Positions 34,391 to 45,500 of a stretch of 64,000 nucleotides of DNA are shown one piece after another. Source of the stretch: Anaeramoeba flamelloides (taxonomy: Eukaryota > Metamonada > Anaeramoebidae); assembly GCA_027625915.1 (NCBI GenBank), contig JANTQA010000072.1, positions 1,736,001-1,800,000 on the forward strand, in the 5' to 3' direction. The notes beneath the pieces were generated by a model. It saw only the letters and a program-made list of their open reading frames with translations, made no database searches and was not told the DNA's origin. Position numbers and translations under genes: made by a program. Numbering within the stretch: position 1 is the stretch's first letter; the number at the start of each line of letters is the position of its first letter.

Positions 34391-35108
34391 TAAACTCTGT
34401 TTCAGTCAAAGGGGAATCCAAAAAAAAAAACCAGTTTTTTCAAATATCAATTATTTTATATAATTGGCCTTTGAGGAACAAATAAAAAATAAGCAGAATA
34501 ATACACATTGAAGAATTATTGATATGTGATTTAATGAAAACTAATTAATCAATAAGTTTTCTTAAAAATTGAAAAACTCAAATTCTTAATTCTCCATTGT
34601 GAAAAACAAGAATGTTCGTTTTGAACTTCTACTGGTATTTGAATAATAAATAGGAAAACAATTTTCACTTCATTTTTCGTACTTTTCTTTTAGAAATAAA
34701 GTCCCTAAACGAAGTGTGTTGGTATTTTTAGTCTCTCACTTCAAAAAGGAAATGAAAATCAAGTGAAAATTTCTTCACATTTATTAAAAAAATATTAGGA
34801 TCAAAGATCGAATAGAATTGCAATAGAAATCAATATGATTTCTCAACGATCTTTCTAATGGTTTCAATAACCTTAGAATAAAACATTTTTACCTAGTGAC
34901 TATTGATCTAACAATAAAAGAAATTTTTGTAACTAAATTACTTTTTAAATAAAAAATTGAAAAAAAAAAAAAAACAAAAATGTGAAAAAATAATTTCAAT
35001 TTTGAGAATTTCCAAAATAAAATTTTTCTTCTAATATCTATACAAACCCTTTAAACACATGTATTTCACCAATTACAACTAGGACTTTTTTGGCTGAAAA
35101 ATAGTTTA
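34391..35108 (+). mobile_element. GGGGCCCA-type element, family D copy 2
   Basis: About 718 bp and collinear with 16863-17557 across its whole length (TTTCAGTCAAAGGGG, TATCAATTATTTTATATAATTG, GAACTTCTACTGGTATTTGA, CTAATATCTATACAAACCC and others). The GGGGCCCA of copy 1 is altered here to GGGGAATCC on the left and AGGACTTTTTT on the right. TA lies at both edges. Confidence 0.75.
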
Positions 35109-36052
35109 GTATCATTCTAATATCAAAGAAACTCTTTAAAACATAAAAAAGTGCCAAATTAAAGATTATTAACTCATTAAAATCCTGGAAAAAAATAAAA
35201 ATTAAAATTCAATATTTTAAAAATTGGTATGCCCTTTTATTTGAAATAAGAAATCTCATTTTGTAAATTGTAGGGAGGTTAAAAAAATTATAAAATCAAT
35301 AAAAACATTTGAAAAAAGTGAATTGGGAAAAAGGAAATTGTATTTTATTGATAATTCTTTACATGTCAAACTTTCGTTCTTTAAAGTCTCATTTTCAATA
35401 TAAAGTCGAAATTCATCTGGACATTTTGTTGGAATTTTTTTTTTTTTATTTTTTCTTTTCTAGGTTCCACACATTAATCCAATGATTTCCTTTCTTAATT
35501 CAGATATCTAGCTCATTTGAAATCAAACTTAAACTTTTTCCATTTTTAAAATTTTAGATTATTTCCAAATTGGTTTCTTCTTATCTTGTTTTTTTTTCAT
35601 TTTACAAATATTCAATATCCTTAACTAATAAAAAAAACAAAAAATGAAAAAATGAATAATTAAAATAAAAATCACTAATAAGTAATTATCTTATTAAAAA
35701 TAAAATTCAATAATATTGATGATTTAAGAGGTGTTCCCTTTTGTTTTAAAAAGATTTTAGTTTCATTATATAATTTTTTTTATATTTATTTCTATGTTAT
35801 CTTTTTGGGTTTCTAGAATCAACTCTTTTCAGTAGTATTTTTTTTATTGAGTTATGGTTTTTGATCCAATTTTAAAAATTCTTTTTGATAATATACGGTA
35901 AATCATCTTTATTGTAAATTAAATAGATCTTATGATGAGTTCAAACTAAAAAAATATTAAAAAAAAAAATAATCTAAAATCAAAACGAGAAAAAATTATT
36001 ATTTATAAAAAAAAAATAGTAAATAAAATCATTTGGTTACGAAAAAAATGAA

Positions 36053-37921
36053 TTATTTTTCATCATTACCACCATTCGAGTGATTATTAAAAAAATTGGT
36101 ATAACTAATTAAAGAGATAATTGCCAAGGAAATTGGAATTGAAATTGTAGATATTAATGAGTTGGAAAATCTTTTACCATAAAAGATGTATATGATCCCA
36201 ATATTGGAAAATAAAGACAGCATTGAAAGAGTTCGCATTATTTTTTCCCAATATTTGTCAACTGATATTGTGATTTCTGATTTTCTATAATGAGGTCTTT
36301 TGAAGAAACGAAGTTTTTTGGAATCTGTAATTTGTTCTACCAAATTGTTCAATAGTGCAAACAACGGGCTAAGTGGGAAGGCAACTGCAAAAAGAGAAAT
36401 GTAGCACCATTGGATGATCATTTCTTCGTATTCTTCATAGCTGTCTTCGAATTTTGATGCAAGGAATTGCTTTTCAATCTTTGTGATGGGTTCTTCACCA
36501 GAATTCAATTTTTTTTTATTATAGCGATGTATTTTGATTTTAAATTTCAGCCAGGGGATACCAAATTCTTTAATGTTGCCAATAATTTGCTTTGTAAACA
36601 TGATATATTTTAATGTTTTTTTTAAAAATTCGATATCCCTTGAAATGAATGCAATGGCGAATGGGTAGGTCACATTCGCGACTAAGTCAAATAAAAAGAT
36701 TTTCAATAAATAGCTTTTCCGGTTGCCCTTTTCTGTTTCTTGCTTTTCGTTTTCGGTTAGCTTGTCGGCAACCTTCTTGAACAGGGCTCGCAAAACGGCG
36801 ATCACAATCCCCGTAAGGATCCCAATGGATGTGGATTGGTATCGTTTCAGTTGCTTCCTTGTCTCCGCACCGCTGATCACCTTCCTTTTGTTCACAATTA
36901 GAATGCAGGCAATTGAAATCATGAGCATCAAAGTGCTTGTAAATAGGGAGACGATCCGCGGGATGGTTACGGAGGGGGAGTTTATGTTTTTTTTGATGTC
37001 ATCAAAGATGGGAGTCTTTTCTAAATTGGACTGGCGAGCGAACTGCTCCGGATCATATATATTGAAAATCTTGAGCACGGTCTTTTTGATAGCCCTCCAT
37101 TCGTCAACAAAATTGTTCCCCCAGAGCACGATGAAAAAGGTGTATGCCAACGCAACCATCGGCTGATCGTATTTGGAATTTGTTACCCAGTGCACAATAA
37201 GACCAAGGGCCGAAGGAAAGAAGAGCATTTGGATGTACTTCAATAAAAAGGAGAAGTACAGAGACAAATCGATCCCAAAGTATTGCCGAAAGACCTTGAT
37301 CTTGCCCTTGCTTGCACCAAGAATTGTCCCCTTTGTTGTCGCCTCGACAGTCCGATTCAACTCTGTTTCGTCATGAAGCGCAAATACCTGCAGAAAGGAA
37401 TCGTCGTCTATAAGCTCTTCAAGCATAGAGACAGAAAAGCATTCTAATAGCTCGTGGTGAACGATTTCTTGGCTCGTACAAGAATCAAACTCAAAGGGCG
37501 TAATGTGAATCTGTTGCGTTGATGCTTTGCTCAAATCTCGAGACAAGAACAGATCCTCATTTTCTTTTTTATATACCTGATATTCTTGGATTTGGTTTGG
37601 ATCTGTTTTGCGGATTTGGCACTGAACCCCATGTTTCTCAGCTAACTCACTCAACTTTTCTTGTGTGCACCCGACACTTAAAAAGATCAGAGAATGGCTT
37701 TTACAAACTTCAAGACTTGTTTCAAATTCTTTCTTTAATTGGTTGATCATCGTTTCTAAAGTTGTACCTTTTTTTGTTTTATTTGAATAAACAAAAACGT
37801 GTGTATAGAAAATTTCTTTTTGTTTTTCTGCTTCTTTTTCTTTTTCTTTTTTGGTTGTGTTTTCTTTTTCTTTTTCTGTTTCTTTTTCAATTTCTGTTTC
37901 TGATTCAATTTCAACTTTCAT
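36053..37921 (-). CDS. Anoctamin (TMEM16) family membrane protein
   Basis: A predicted 622-residue multi-pass membrane protein of the anoctamin family, whose members are Ca2+-activated lipid scramblases, ion channels or ER membrane tethers. Residues 1-40 are a Glu/Lys tract and about 45-200 form the cytosolic N-terminal domain. The membrane part begins at RQYFGIDLSLYFSFLLKYIQ, with family motifs LWGNNFVDEWR and YEEMIIQWCYISLFAVAFPL (from residue 495), then LNNLVEQITDSKK. Glu529 and Asp533 in the latter correspond to the acidic Ca2+-site helix in the family. The closest look is to the ANO10/Ist2-like branch, which would favour ER or plasma-membrane contacts; this is tentative. The start is ATG 37921; no ATG occurs upstream in the same frame. 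Its 5' flank is built from two tandem repeat elements starting 73 bases away. Confidence 0.9.
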   Translation of the reverse strand: MKVEIESETEIEKETEKEKENTTKKEKEKEAEKQKEIFYTHVFVYSNKTKKGTTLETMINQLKKEFETSLEVCKSHSLIFLSVGCTQEKLSELAEKHGVQCQIRKTDPNQIQEYQVYKKENEDLFLSRDLSKASTQQIHITPFEFDSCTSQEIVHHELLECFSVSMLEELIDDDSFLQVFALHDETELNRTVEATTKGTILGASKGKIKVFRQYFGIDLSLYFSFLLKYIQMLFFPSALGLIVHWVTNSKYDQPMVALAYTFFIVLWGNNFVDEWRAIKKTVLKIFNIYDPEQFARQSNLEKTPIFDDIKKNINSPSVTIPRIVSLFTSTLMLMISIACILIVNKRKVISGAETRKQLKRYQSTSIGILTGIVIAVLRALFKKVADKLTENEKQETEKGNRKSYLLKIFLFDLVANVTYPFAIAFISRDIEFLKKTLKYIMFTKQIIGNIKEFGIPWLKFKIKIHRYNKKKLNSGEEPITKIEKQFLASKFEDSYEEYEEMIIQWCYISLFAVAFPLSPLFALLNNLVEQITDSKKLRFFKRPHYRKSEITISVDKYWEKIMRTLSMLSLFSNIGIIYIFYGKRFSNSLISTISIPISLAIISLISYTNFFNNHSNGGNDEK

Positions 37922-37993
37922 TTCAAAAAAATGTAAAAAATTTAGTTTTATAGGGGATAAAAGGAGAAAAAAATGACTATTTATCCTTATGAT

Positions 37994-38440
37994 CACGACA
38001 AGAATAGCCCAAAAATTGAAGTCACTTTTTTTTCTTAGCAACACTTTGTTTTTTTGAAATTGTTCCAAATTTTGAAAGGAATTACAAGATCACAATGCAA
38101 CAACTTTCAATTAAAAAGTTTTTACAAGTCAAACTTTTAAAAACATGTAATTTAAACAACTTTCCAATTTTTGGTTTTCATAAAAAGAGTTTCAGGTTAT
38201 TGAAAGTTTACAAATATTTTTCTTTTAGAAAACTTTCAAAAATTTCAATTAAATTCAAAATGCTATCTTTTGTTAATTATTATTTTTACCCCTTTTTTTG
38301 GCTTACAAAAGTTTGTATCAAGTATTTGAAATTTGAAAAAATATGAAAGGATATAAGATACTGAAATCTTGCAGACTGTCAGTCTGAAAGTTCGAAAAAG
38401 TCTTGAAAGTATTTGTATGGATTGTGCTATTCTTGTCGTG
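37994..38440 (+). mobile_element. CACGACAAG-ended element, family F copy 1 of a tandem pair
   Basis: A 447-bp unit bounded by CACGACAAGAATAGC and its perfect complement GCTATTCTTGTCGTG. It is followed after two bases (AT) by a second unit in the same orientation. It starts 73 bases upstream of the anoctamin ATG, so it must supply the gene's promoter or 5' UTR. The interior (AACTTTCAA, AAGTTTTTACAAGTCAAACT, CTTGCAGACTGTCAGTC) has no real gene. Confidence 0.85.
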
Positions 38441-38442
38441 AT

Positions 38443-38890
38443 CACGACAAGAATAGCCCTAAAATTGTAGTCACTTTTTTTACTAGTCAACATCTTGTTT
38501 TTTTTTAATTGTTCCAAATTTTGAAAGGAATTACAAGATCAACAATTCAATAACTTTCAATTTAAAAGTTTTTACAAGTCAAACTTTTAAAAATATGTAA
38601 TTTAAATAACTTTCCAATTTTTGGTTTCTTTGAAAAGAGTTTCAGGTTCTTAAAAGTAAACAATTATTTTTCTTTTAGATAACTTTCAAAAATTTCAATT
38701 AAATTCAAAATGCTATCTTTTGTTAATTATTATTTTTACCCCTTTTTTTGGCTTGTAAAAGTTTTTATCAAATATTTGAAATTTGAAAAAATATGAAAGG
38801 ATATAAGATACTGAAATCTTGCAGACTGTAAGTCTGAAAGGTCGAAAAAGTCTTGAAAGTATTTGGATGGATTGTGCTATTCTTGTCGTG
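38443..38890 (+). mobile_element. CACGACAAG-ended element, family F copy 2 of a tandem pair
   Basis: A 448-bp unit nearly identical to the preceding one, with the same 15-base perfect inverted ends. Scattered single differences (for example TTGCAGACTGTAAGTC for TTGCAGACTGTCAGTC) show that the pair has diverged slightly since duplication. Confidence 0.85.
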
Positions 38891-40204
38891 AGAAAGTTTT
38901 GGTGTTAAAAAAACAGAGAGCAACAATTTTTAATTGAAAGGTATTGAACAGAATATTAAAAAAGTTGATAAAATTATAAACCGAATTAAGAAGGAAACTA
39001 GATTTAAGGACTATCCTATTTTTATGTTCTTTGAGAGTTGAAATACATATTTATGCCAATAAAAATAATTTAAAAGCAGCTATCTCAAGTTAAACTCCCA
39101 ATTTTACAATTTTCTGGTTTTTTTGACTGAAGAAAATTCAAAAAAACAAATATTACATAGATCAACAATTTATAAAATTCTTGTTAAAAAGAGGTCAAAA
39201 TTGAATCAATTTTGTTACATATATGTCATGATCACACATTTTATTTCAAGTATATTTATATACTCACAGTAAACTCTATATTACTTGAAAAGAGAGGTGA
39301 CAATTTCTACATTTTTTATTTATTTAGGAAAGTTTGAAGGGATATTGTGGATTTTGGCGAATAGGAAATTTAAAATTTGGATTTGGAAAGGATTAAAAAT
39401 AAGAGCTTTTATATTCCTTTAAGATTCGGTTTTATGTTTCAAATTATTTCCAAAACAAAGTGATTTTTCTCAAATAAAATTTATTTTATTTTTTAATACG
39501 TAAATATATTTTTTTTTTCCTCTATTACAAAAACATCAAAATTCATTTTCAATATAATTCCAATTTTTGATTTTAATGGACTAAATGAGCAATTTAAATA
39601 ATAACTTCAATACATTTTTCAAATTAAAAAGTCAACTCAAATATCATCGAATTTTTTTTTTCATGTTCAATCCACACCTGCTCATGTGATTTTAATAAGC
39701 CACCCGAAAGTTGTTCATAAGTTTTTGGTCTGTAATGGACTTACAAAAAAGTAACTATATGTTTCAAAAGTGTATTCATAAATGAAATATATCAATTAAC
39801 TTAAACCCCAATCGAACTAATAAAAACTATAACTCTAAATTCTAAATCTCTTTTACTACTCTTACACGAATTCATAATTAAATAAATATAGTAAATCTTT
39901 AAATAAAAAGAAAAAAAAGAAAATTATCAGTCAAAAAAAAAAAAAGAAAAATAAACTAAAAAAATATAAATCAAAAATAAATCATAGTGAGTTTTATTAA
40001 AAGTTTAAATATATCTTTTCCGATAGGATTTTTCTACCGAAAAAGTAAAAACTAACTCTTTTTCAGTTAAAGTGTTTATTTATATTGAAGTAATCGAACA
40101 TATTGGATGAGTTTAATATATTATTCTTTTCAAAATAAATTTTCAATATTTAGATCAAAAAAAATTTTTTCTCATTTTCAAAAATTTTTTGTATTTTGTA
40201 TATT

Positions 40205-40245
<41 letters not shown>

Positions 40246-42585
40246 TAAATTTGAAAAAAAAAATTGTTTGAAACTCCAAATTAACTTTTGAGAAAGTAAG
40301 GATGGATGTTTTCTTTTAAATCAAGAAATATTTTACAATTAAAAAATCTTATCGTCAAAAATTTTAATTACCTAAAAAATTATCAAATTTGTCACGAGAA
40401 GTTCAAATGAAAAGGGACCAAAAAAATTTTTTTTTGAAATTTATGGTTATTTCAGGATTTTCTTTTATGATTATCAACTCAAATATGAAGTTTATTATTT
40501 CTCTTATTTCTAAATAATTTTATTTTGGTCGTTTCTGAGATTAAAAGTTTATTTTTCATTTTTGGCTGGGTAAAGTTGAGTGAAATTTAGGTTATATTTC
40601 GATAAAAAATTGAAAACTTAATTTTTCTGAAAATATTATTTACACATTTATTATCCCAGAAATTCCATTTTTTTGGCCAATTCAAGAAATTCTTAAAAAT
40701 TTAAATATATAATCTTGTTTTATAGATAAATATACAAAATAATTTGTAATAATTGACCATTTTTATTGACACGTTGCTTAAATACCCCAAATCTAATGTT
40801 TTTAATCCTGTAGTAAATATAGAAATCTGAAAAACCATAAATATTCAAAATTAATACAACAAATATATCGAAATTAAAATCTAATTTTGATATTCATATT
40901 AAATATGTTTTAAGTATTATTTCTTCAATACTAGCTTATTTATTTTGATATTGATCAACATTTTTTATATTTTTTTTTATTATTTAATTCTCATAAATTT
41001 CAATCTTACAAATACCAAATAAAATAATTTTGATTTTCATAAAATTATGAACCATAACCATATTGTTTCAAGTTTTACTTTATTATAAAAGTGTCATATT
41101 AATAATTATCATGTATATAAATATAAATATATCTTCTATTTATTTGTATTGATTTATAATTAATAAAATTAAGTTAAAGATTTAAATTTGAGACAATTAT
41201 TTATTTTAATATCAAATGTTCTTTTTTAAGAATATTATAATATTCTTTTTTGGGTATTGTCAAGTTTCTAACTTTTTTAAACTTCAAAAGAACTATGCAA
41301 TTAATTTGTTTTTATGATATTCTTTTAAATTATGTGAATATGAATAGTTTTTTATTGCTATTTTTTATTTTAATTCAGTTCAATTAATGGATATATAATT
41401 CAAAACAAAAATTAAAATAAAACCTAATCTTATTTCGTTCTATCTTTGTTGTGTTAGGGTTAAATTGTTTTTGTCTTGACTTTTACTGTATTCATATTAT
41501 TTGTTCCCCAATTTTTTTTTATAAGGGCTGTTTTTTAACTTATTTAATTTGGTTATTTTTTTTATATTATATTTTGTCAATTTTTTTTAAAAGAATTTAG
41601 AAATTTCTAATGTTGATAATCGTTTTCAATGATGATAATATTAATTCCCCTCCCTTTTTTTTAAAAGTGTGATATATATTTGATTTTTAAATTTTTTGGG
41701 ACTATGGAAATTGATATGAGTGATAATTCTTTTGCATTCTTTTATGGCGAAAATACATAATTCTAAGCATACTAAGAGATTACTCAAATAAAATCAACAG
41801 TTTTTAAAACTTTTTGAATTTAAACCTATGAATTTTTAACTTAAAATCAATTAAAGTATTATCTGAATTTTATGTTCATGGGGTATTCAAATTCAATATT
41901 TAAGCCGAAAAAAAATATTTAAAAGTTTTTCACCAAAAAGGGAAGTCAAAATATTATAATATTGAGATTATTAAAAAATAAATTTCTAGATCTGTACACT
42001 TTTATAAAATATCTAGATTCAACAATGTACAATTATTATCGATCTCTTTTGCTGTGTTTGAAAATATCACACGCTTATCTTTTCAAGTATATTTAGATAC
42101 CCACCCTAAATTCATAAATTTTTGGTAAGACACTGTGGTTAACTTTACATAAATGAAATTTGCATTAAGAAAAATTATTTTAACCAATCGACAGAAATGA
42201 CTAAAAAATGCTTCAATTAACAATTTTAACAAGATTTAATGATACAAAAATCTTCGAATTCAACAAACAATCTGTTGATTACATAATAATAATAATCACC
42301 ACATTCCAAACTCAGATAGTCCTTAAAAAATTTGAAATATTTAAATTGTAACATAAAAATTCTCAGAATCCATCAACAAACAATTTTTCCCATTTTTTGG
42401 TCAAAAAAACATCAATAAGACTCTCAAAAACTTCATAGAAAGTCTAGTTTTGGAAGTGTTTTGGGTTAAATTGATCTCAGCATGATTTTTTTTTGGTTGA
42501 TCAATCAGAACCTTTAAAATTTTGAAAAAGTTGAATTCATTTTTTCTTATAAAAAAAAGAATCAAATTTTTTTCATTCTGATTTG

Positions 42586-45500
42586 ATGACCACACAAAAC
42601 ACAACAAAAAAAGATAACCGAAACCAAAAAAGGGGTTTAACAAAATCGTATTCCTTTCCCAAAAAAGTCTTTGTTGCCGAAACAGAAACTGTCGAATCTG
42701 ATGTTTTCACGGAGCTTCTGCTGAAGCAAACAACTGGAACCTTTTCAACAGAAACAACGTCTGAGAAGACAAAGAAACTTCAACAAGGAAAGGAAATTCC
42801 AAAAAACAAAACTAAAACAAACAACGAAAAGGCTCCTAAATTAACCAAAACCAAAAAAATGAAAAAAAGGAAAAAAATGAAAAAAATGAAAAAAATGAAA
42901 AAAAAAACATTAAATACGTTTGAACAACTCGAACAACTCGAACAAAAAGACAAAATTGCAACAAAACAACTTAACAGAAGGCTTGTGCAATCAGCAAGCT
43001 TTAGTATCGCACAACTGAATTTGAATAAGTCTCTTATGAACAAAAACCAACCAAATTTCAAACACCTCAATGCTTCTGGCAATTTGATAAAAACCAATTT
43101 TAAAACGAACAAGAAAAAGGTTAAGAAGCGTTCCAAAAAAAAAAATAAAGATCCACTCATTAGCTTTGATCAAAAGCAATTGATTCAAGTCATCACAGAC
43201 GAGGAATTGGAATTGTTTGAAACAATCTCGCAAAAGATTAAAAAGTTCGGGAAAAATGATATGGTCATAGAAGCGCTTTGGACAATTTTTGAATCTAAAA
43301 AAATCTCATTCGAAATACTAAAGTTTTCGATAATGAATGAAGTCAATGAAACAGGTAAGAATTTTGTTTTTGTTTTTGTTTTTGTTTTTGTTATGTGATT
43401 TTTTTGTTTTTGTTTCGATATTTTTTCTTTTTTTGGGATTATTTTAATTTAACGATCTTTTTTGAGATTTTTTTTTTAAAAAAGAAGAGACGCAATTTTG
43501 GTCAAGTAAACACTTACCTTCTTTTTGGGATTTGAACATTTTGTTTTTCGGAATTTGGTTATATTTCAAAATTTTGAACAAGAAAAACAAGTTTCAAAAA
43601 TTAATGCTTTTTTTATCAGTAATGTACTTTTTGGTAAGTATATTTTTTCGACAGTTGTTTGTAACAGATTTGGAATTCTGTTTTCAGAAAATAATTACTT
43701 GATCAAAAATAAAAATTTTTTTTTTATTCTCTTTTGTCTTAATCTTTTAAAACGACAAAACACTGATTAAGGGACTAGTAACTCTTATTTATTTATTTTA
43801 CCAAAGGTAATAGAGTAATTAGTTATGCAAGGATACGATTAAACTAGATAAACCAACTTCATTTATCAACTTTAGAGAAATTAGTTATCGTTTCGAAAAG
43901 AATTACCTTTTTTTTAATTTAATTTTTGTCCAAAAAAGATCCTTTTAGTTTGGATTTTTAGATCTAATCAGAATAATGAAAAATTTGCAAAAAAATTTTA
44001 TTCCGAGGAAATCTCACTTTTAGTAATTTCTGAGAGTCTGTAGGAACAAATAACATTTGAACCAAATCTTATTTTAAAAATAAAATCAAAATAAATCAAA
44101 TATTGAATCCTTGAAGATCTAAAAAAATTGATCATCTATTTTATTTTACAAATATTTATTAAATTTCTTGAAATTTCAAAGATCGGGTAATATTTCTTTT
44201 TCAAATACTAAGAGTATAAACAACCAACTTTGAGTATTAAAATAAGTTATTCAATAATATTTATTATTTTTTTTTTAATTAGAATTATTAATTTAAATTA
44301 GTTTTATTTCTTTGAAAATATGAGAAAAAATTGAGAAATAATAGATAAAGTCTATTGATATGTTTAATCTTTGGGTTATTACCACCTTGCTGAAAAAATT
44401 AAAATTGGGTTATTAATTATTGATTAAAAACAATCAAATTAAAAAGTATTTCTTTTGGTGTTAAGTTGAATTTTACAGGTTTTAAAAAAGTATTCAGGGG
44501 GATTTTTTAATTTAATTGTTTGATTGATTTTTCTGGTATTTTTTTGTTTGATCTAAAGAAAAAATTGATTTGTATTGTTCTTTGTTGAATAAACAAATTA
44601 TATTTTTTAATTTTTAAAATAATTATTCTAATTTTAAAAATAGGGGCAGATTATTCATCAAAAAAATTTTTGTTTAATTGTTTTTTTTGAATAATAATGT
44701 ATTTTACTAAAGAGATTAGATATAATAACCAATATAGATGAATAAATAAAAATGTGGTTTAATCATTTTATTTTTTGAAAGACAACACTACAAGGAAAAT
44801 TAAAACACCGAAAATTAAAGTTAGCCAAAACTATACATTGGATTTCAGTTATAAACTAGATTCCAAAAATTTGGACACAGTAGAAAGAGTGGAACGAATA
44901 TCATTACTGCACTTTAAATTCAATTTTGAAAGAATTTTGATTTTACAAACAATTTCATTTTTTGTCTTTTTTGTTTTGTTTTTATTTCCTTTTTTCCTCT
45001 TACCTCATCTATTTCATTAGATCTGAATTTTTTTTCAATGGTTGATAGAAGGTTAGTGTCGAGTTTGTTAAATTGGAAAATAACATACAATTGGTAGATG
45101 GTATCTTAACATTTGATCGATCAACAATTGTTGGTGAAATTTCAACAAATTTACCAAAACAATTTTTTGTTCAGCTGGTTTTATTATTTTGGACACACCT
45201 GTTTTTATTTTTGAGTTTTATATTTTTTTCTTTTATTTGGATTAAATTGATTACTTATTAAAACATTAATACGGGGTAAATTAAATGTGGTTTTATATTA
45301 GGTTTGAAAAAATACAATAAATTGGGCTTTTTTTTTGCCTATTTTTGATTTTGGGTGTGTCCAAATTTTTGGAATGGGATTTACTTCTTTTATAAATTAT
45401 TTTTTCAAAGTTATCATAATTTTATGTAATAAAAAAAGGATAGCTATTAAACTCATGAAAATCCGAATACCCCCCTTTTCAAAAATACCGACTTTTGAAA

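Larger units (their letters stand above)
32303..36052. other. Intergenic region, 3.7 kb
   Basis: No gene is supported. It contains an inverted TATTTCC-ended element (33083-33705) and a GGGGCCCA-ended element (34391-35108). The text at about 32945-33060 and 33925-34000 shows weak similarity to the interior of family A (for example TTTGGACTTAGATATACTATTGG), probably old fragments. Confidence 0.5.
37922..42585. other. Divergent intergenic region between anoctamin and RasGAP
   Basis: The two genes point away from each other, so both promoters lie here. The left third is taken up by the tandem family F pair. A run of 34 T lies at 40206-40239. From about 38.9 to 42.5 kb the sequence is AT-rich, with no recognised gene or paired repeat. 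Confidence 0.55.

Noticed and set aside
36723-37953. Several + strand frames opposite the anoctamin gene
   Set aside because: They are antisense shadows of a gene with clear family motifs on the other strand.
38095-38346. 83-codon + strand frame upstream of anoctamin
   Set aside because: It lies within a tandem inverted-repeat element and the second unit does not keep the frame open.
41455-41462. Telomere-like TTAGGG text
   Set aside because: A single isolated occurrence with no tandem repetition.
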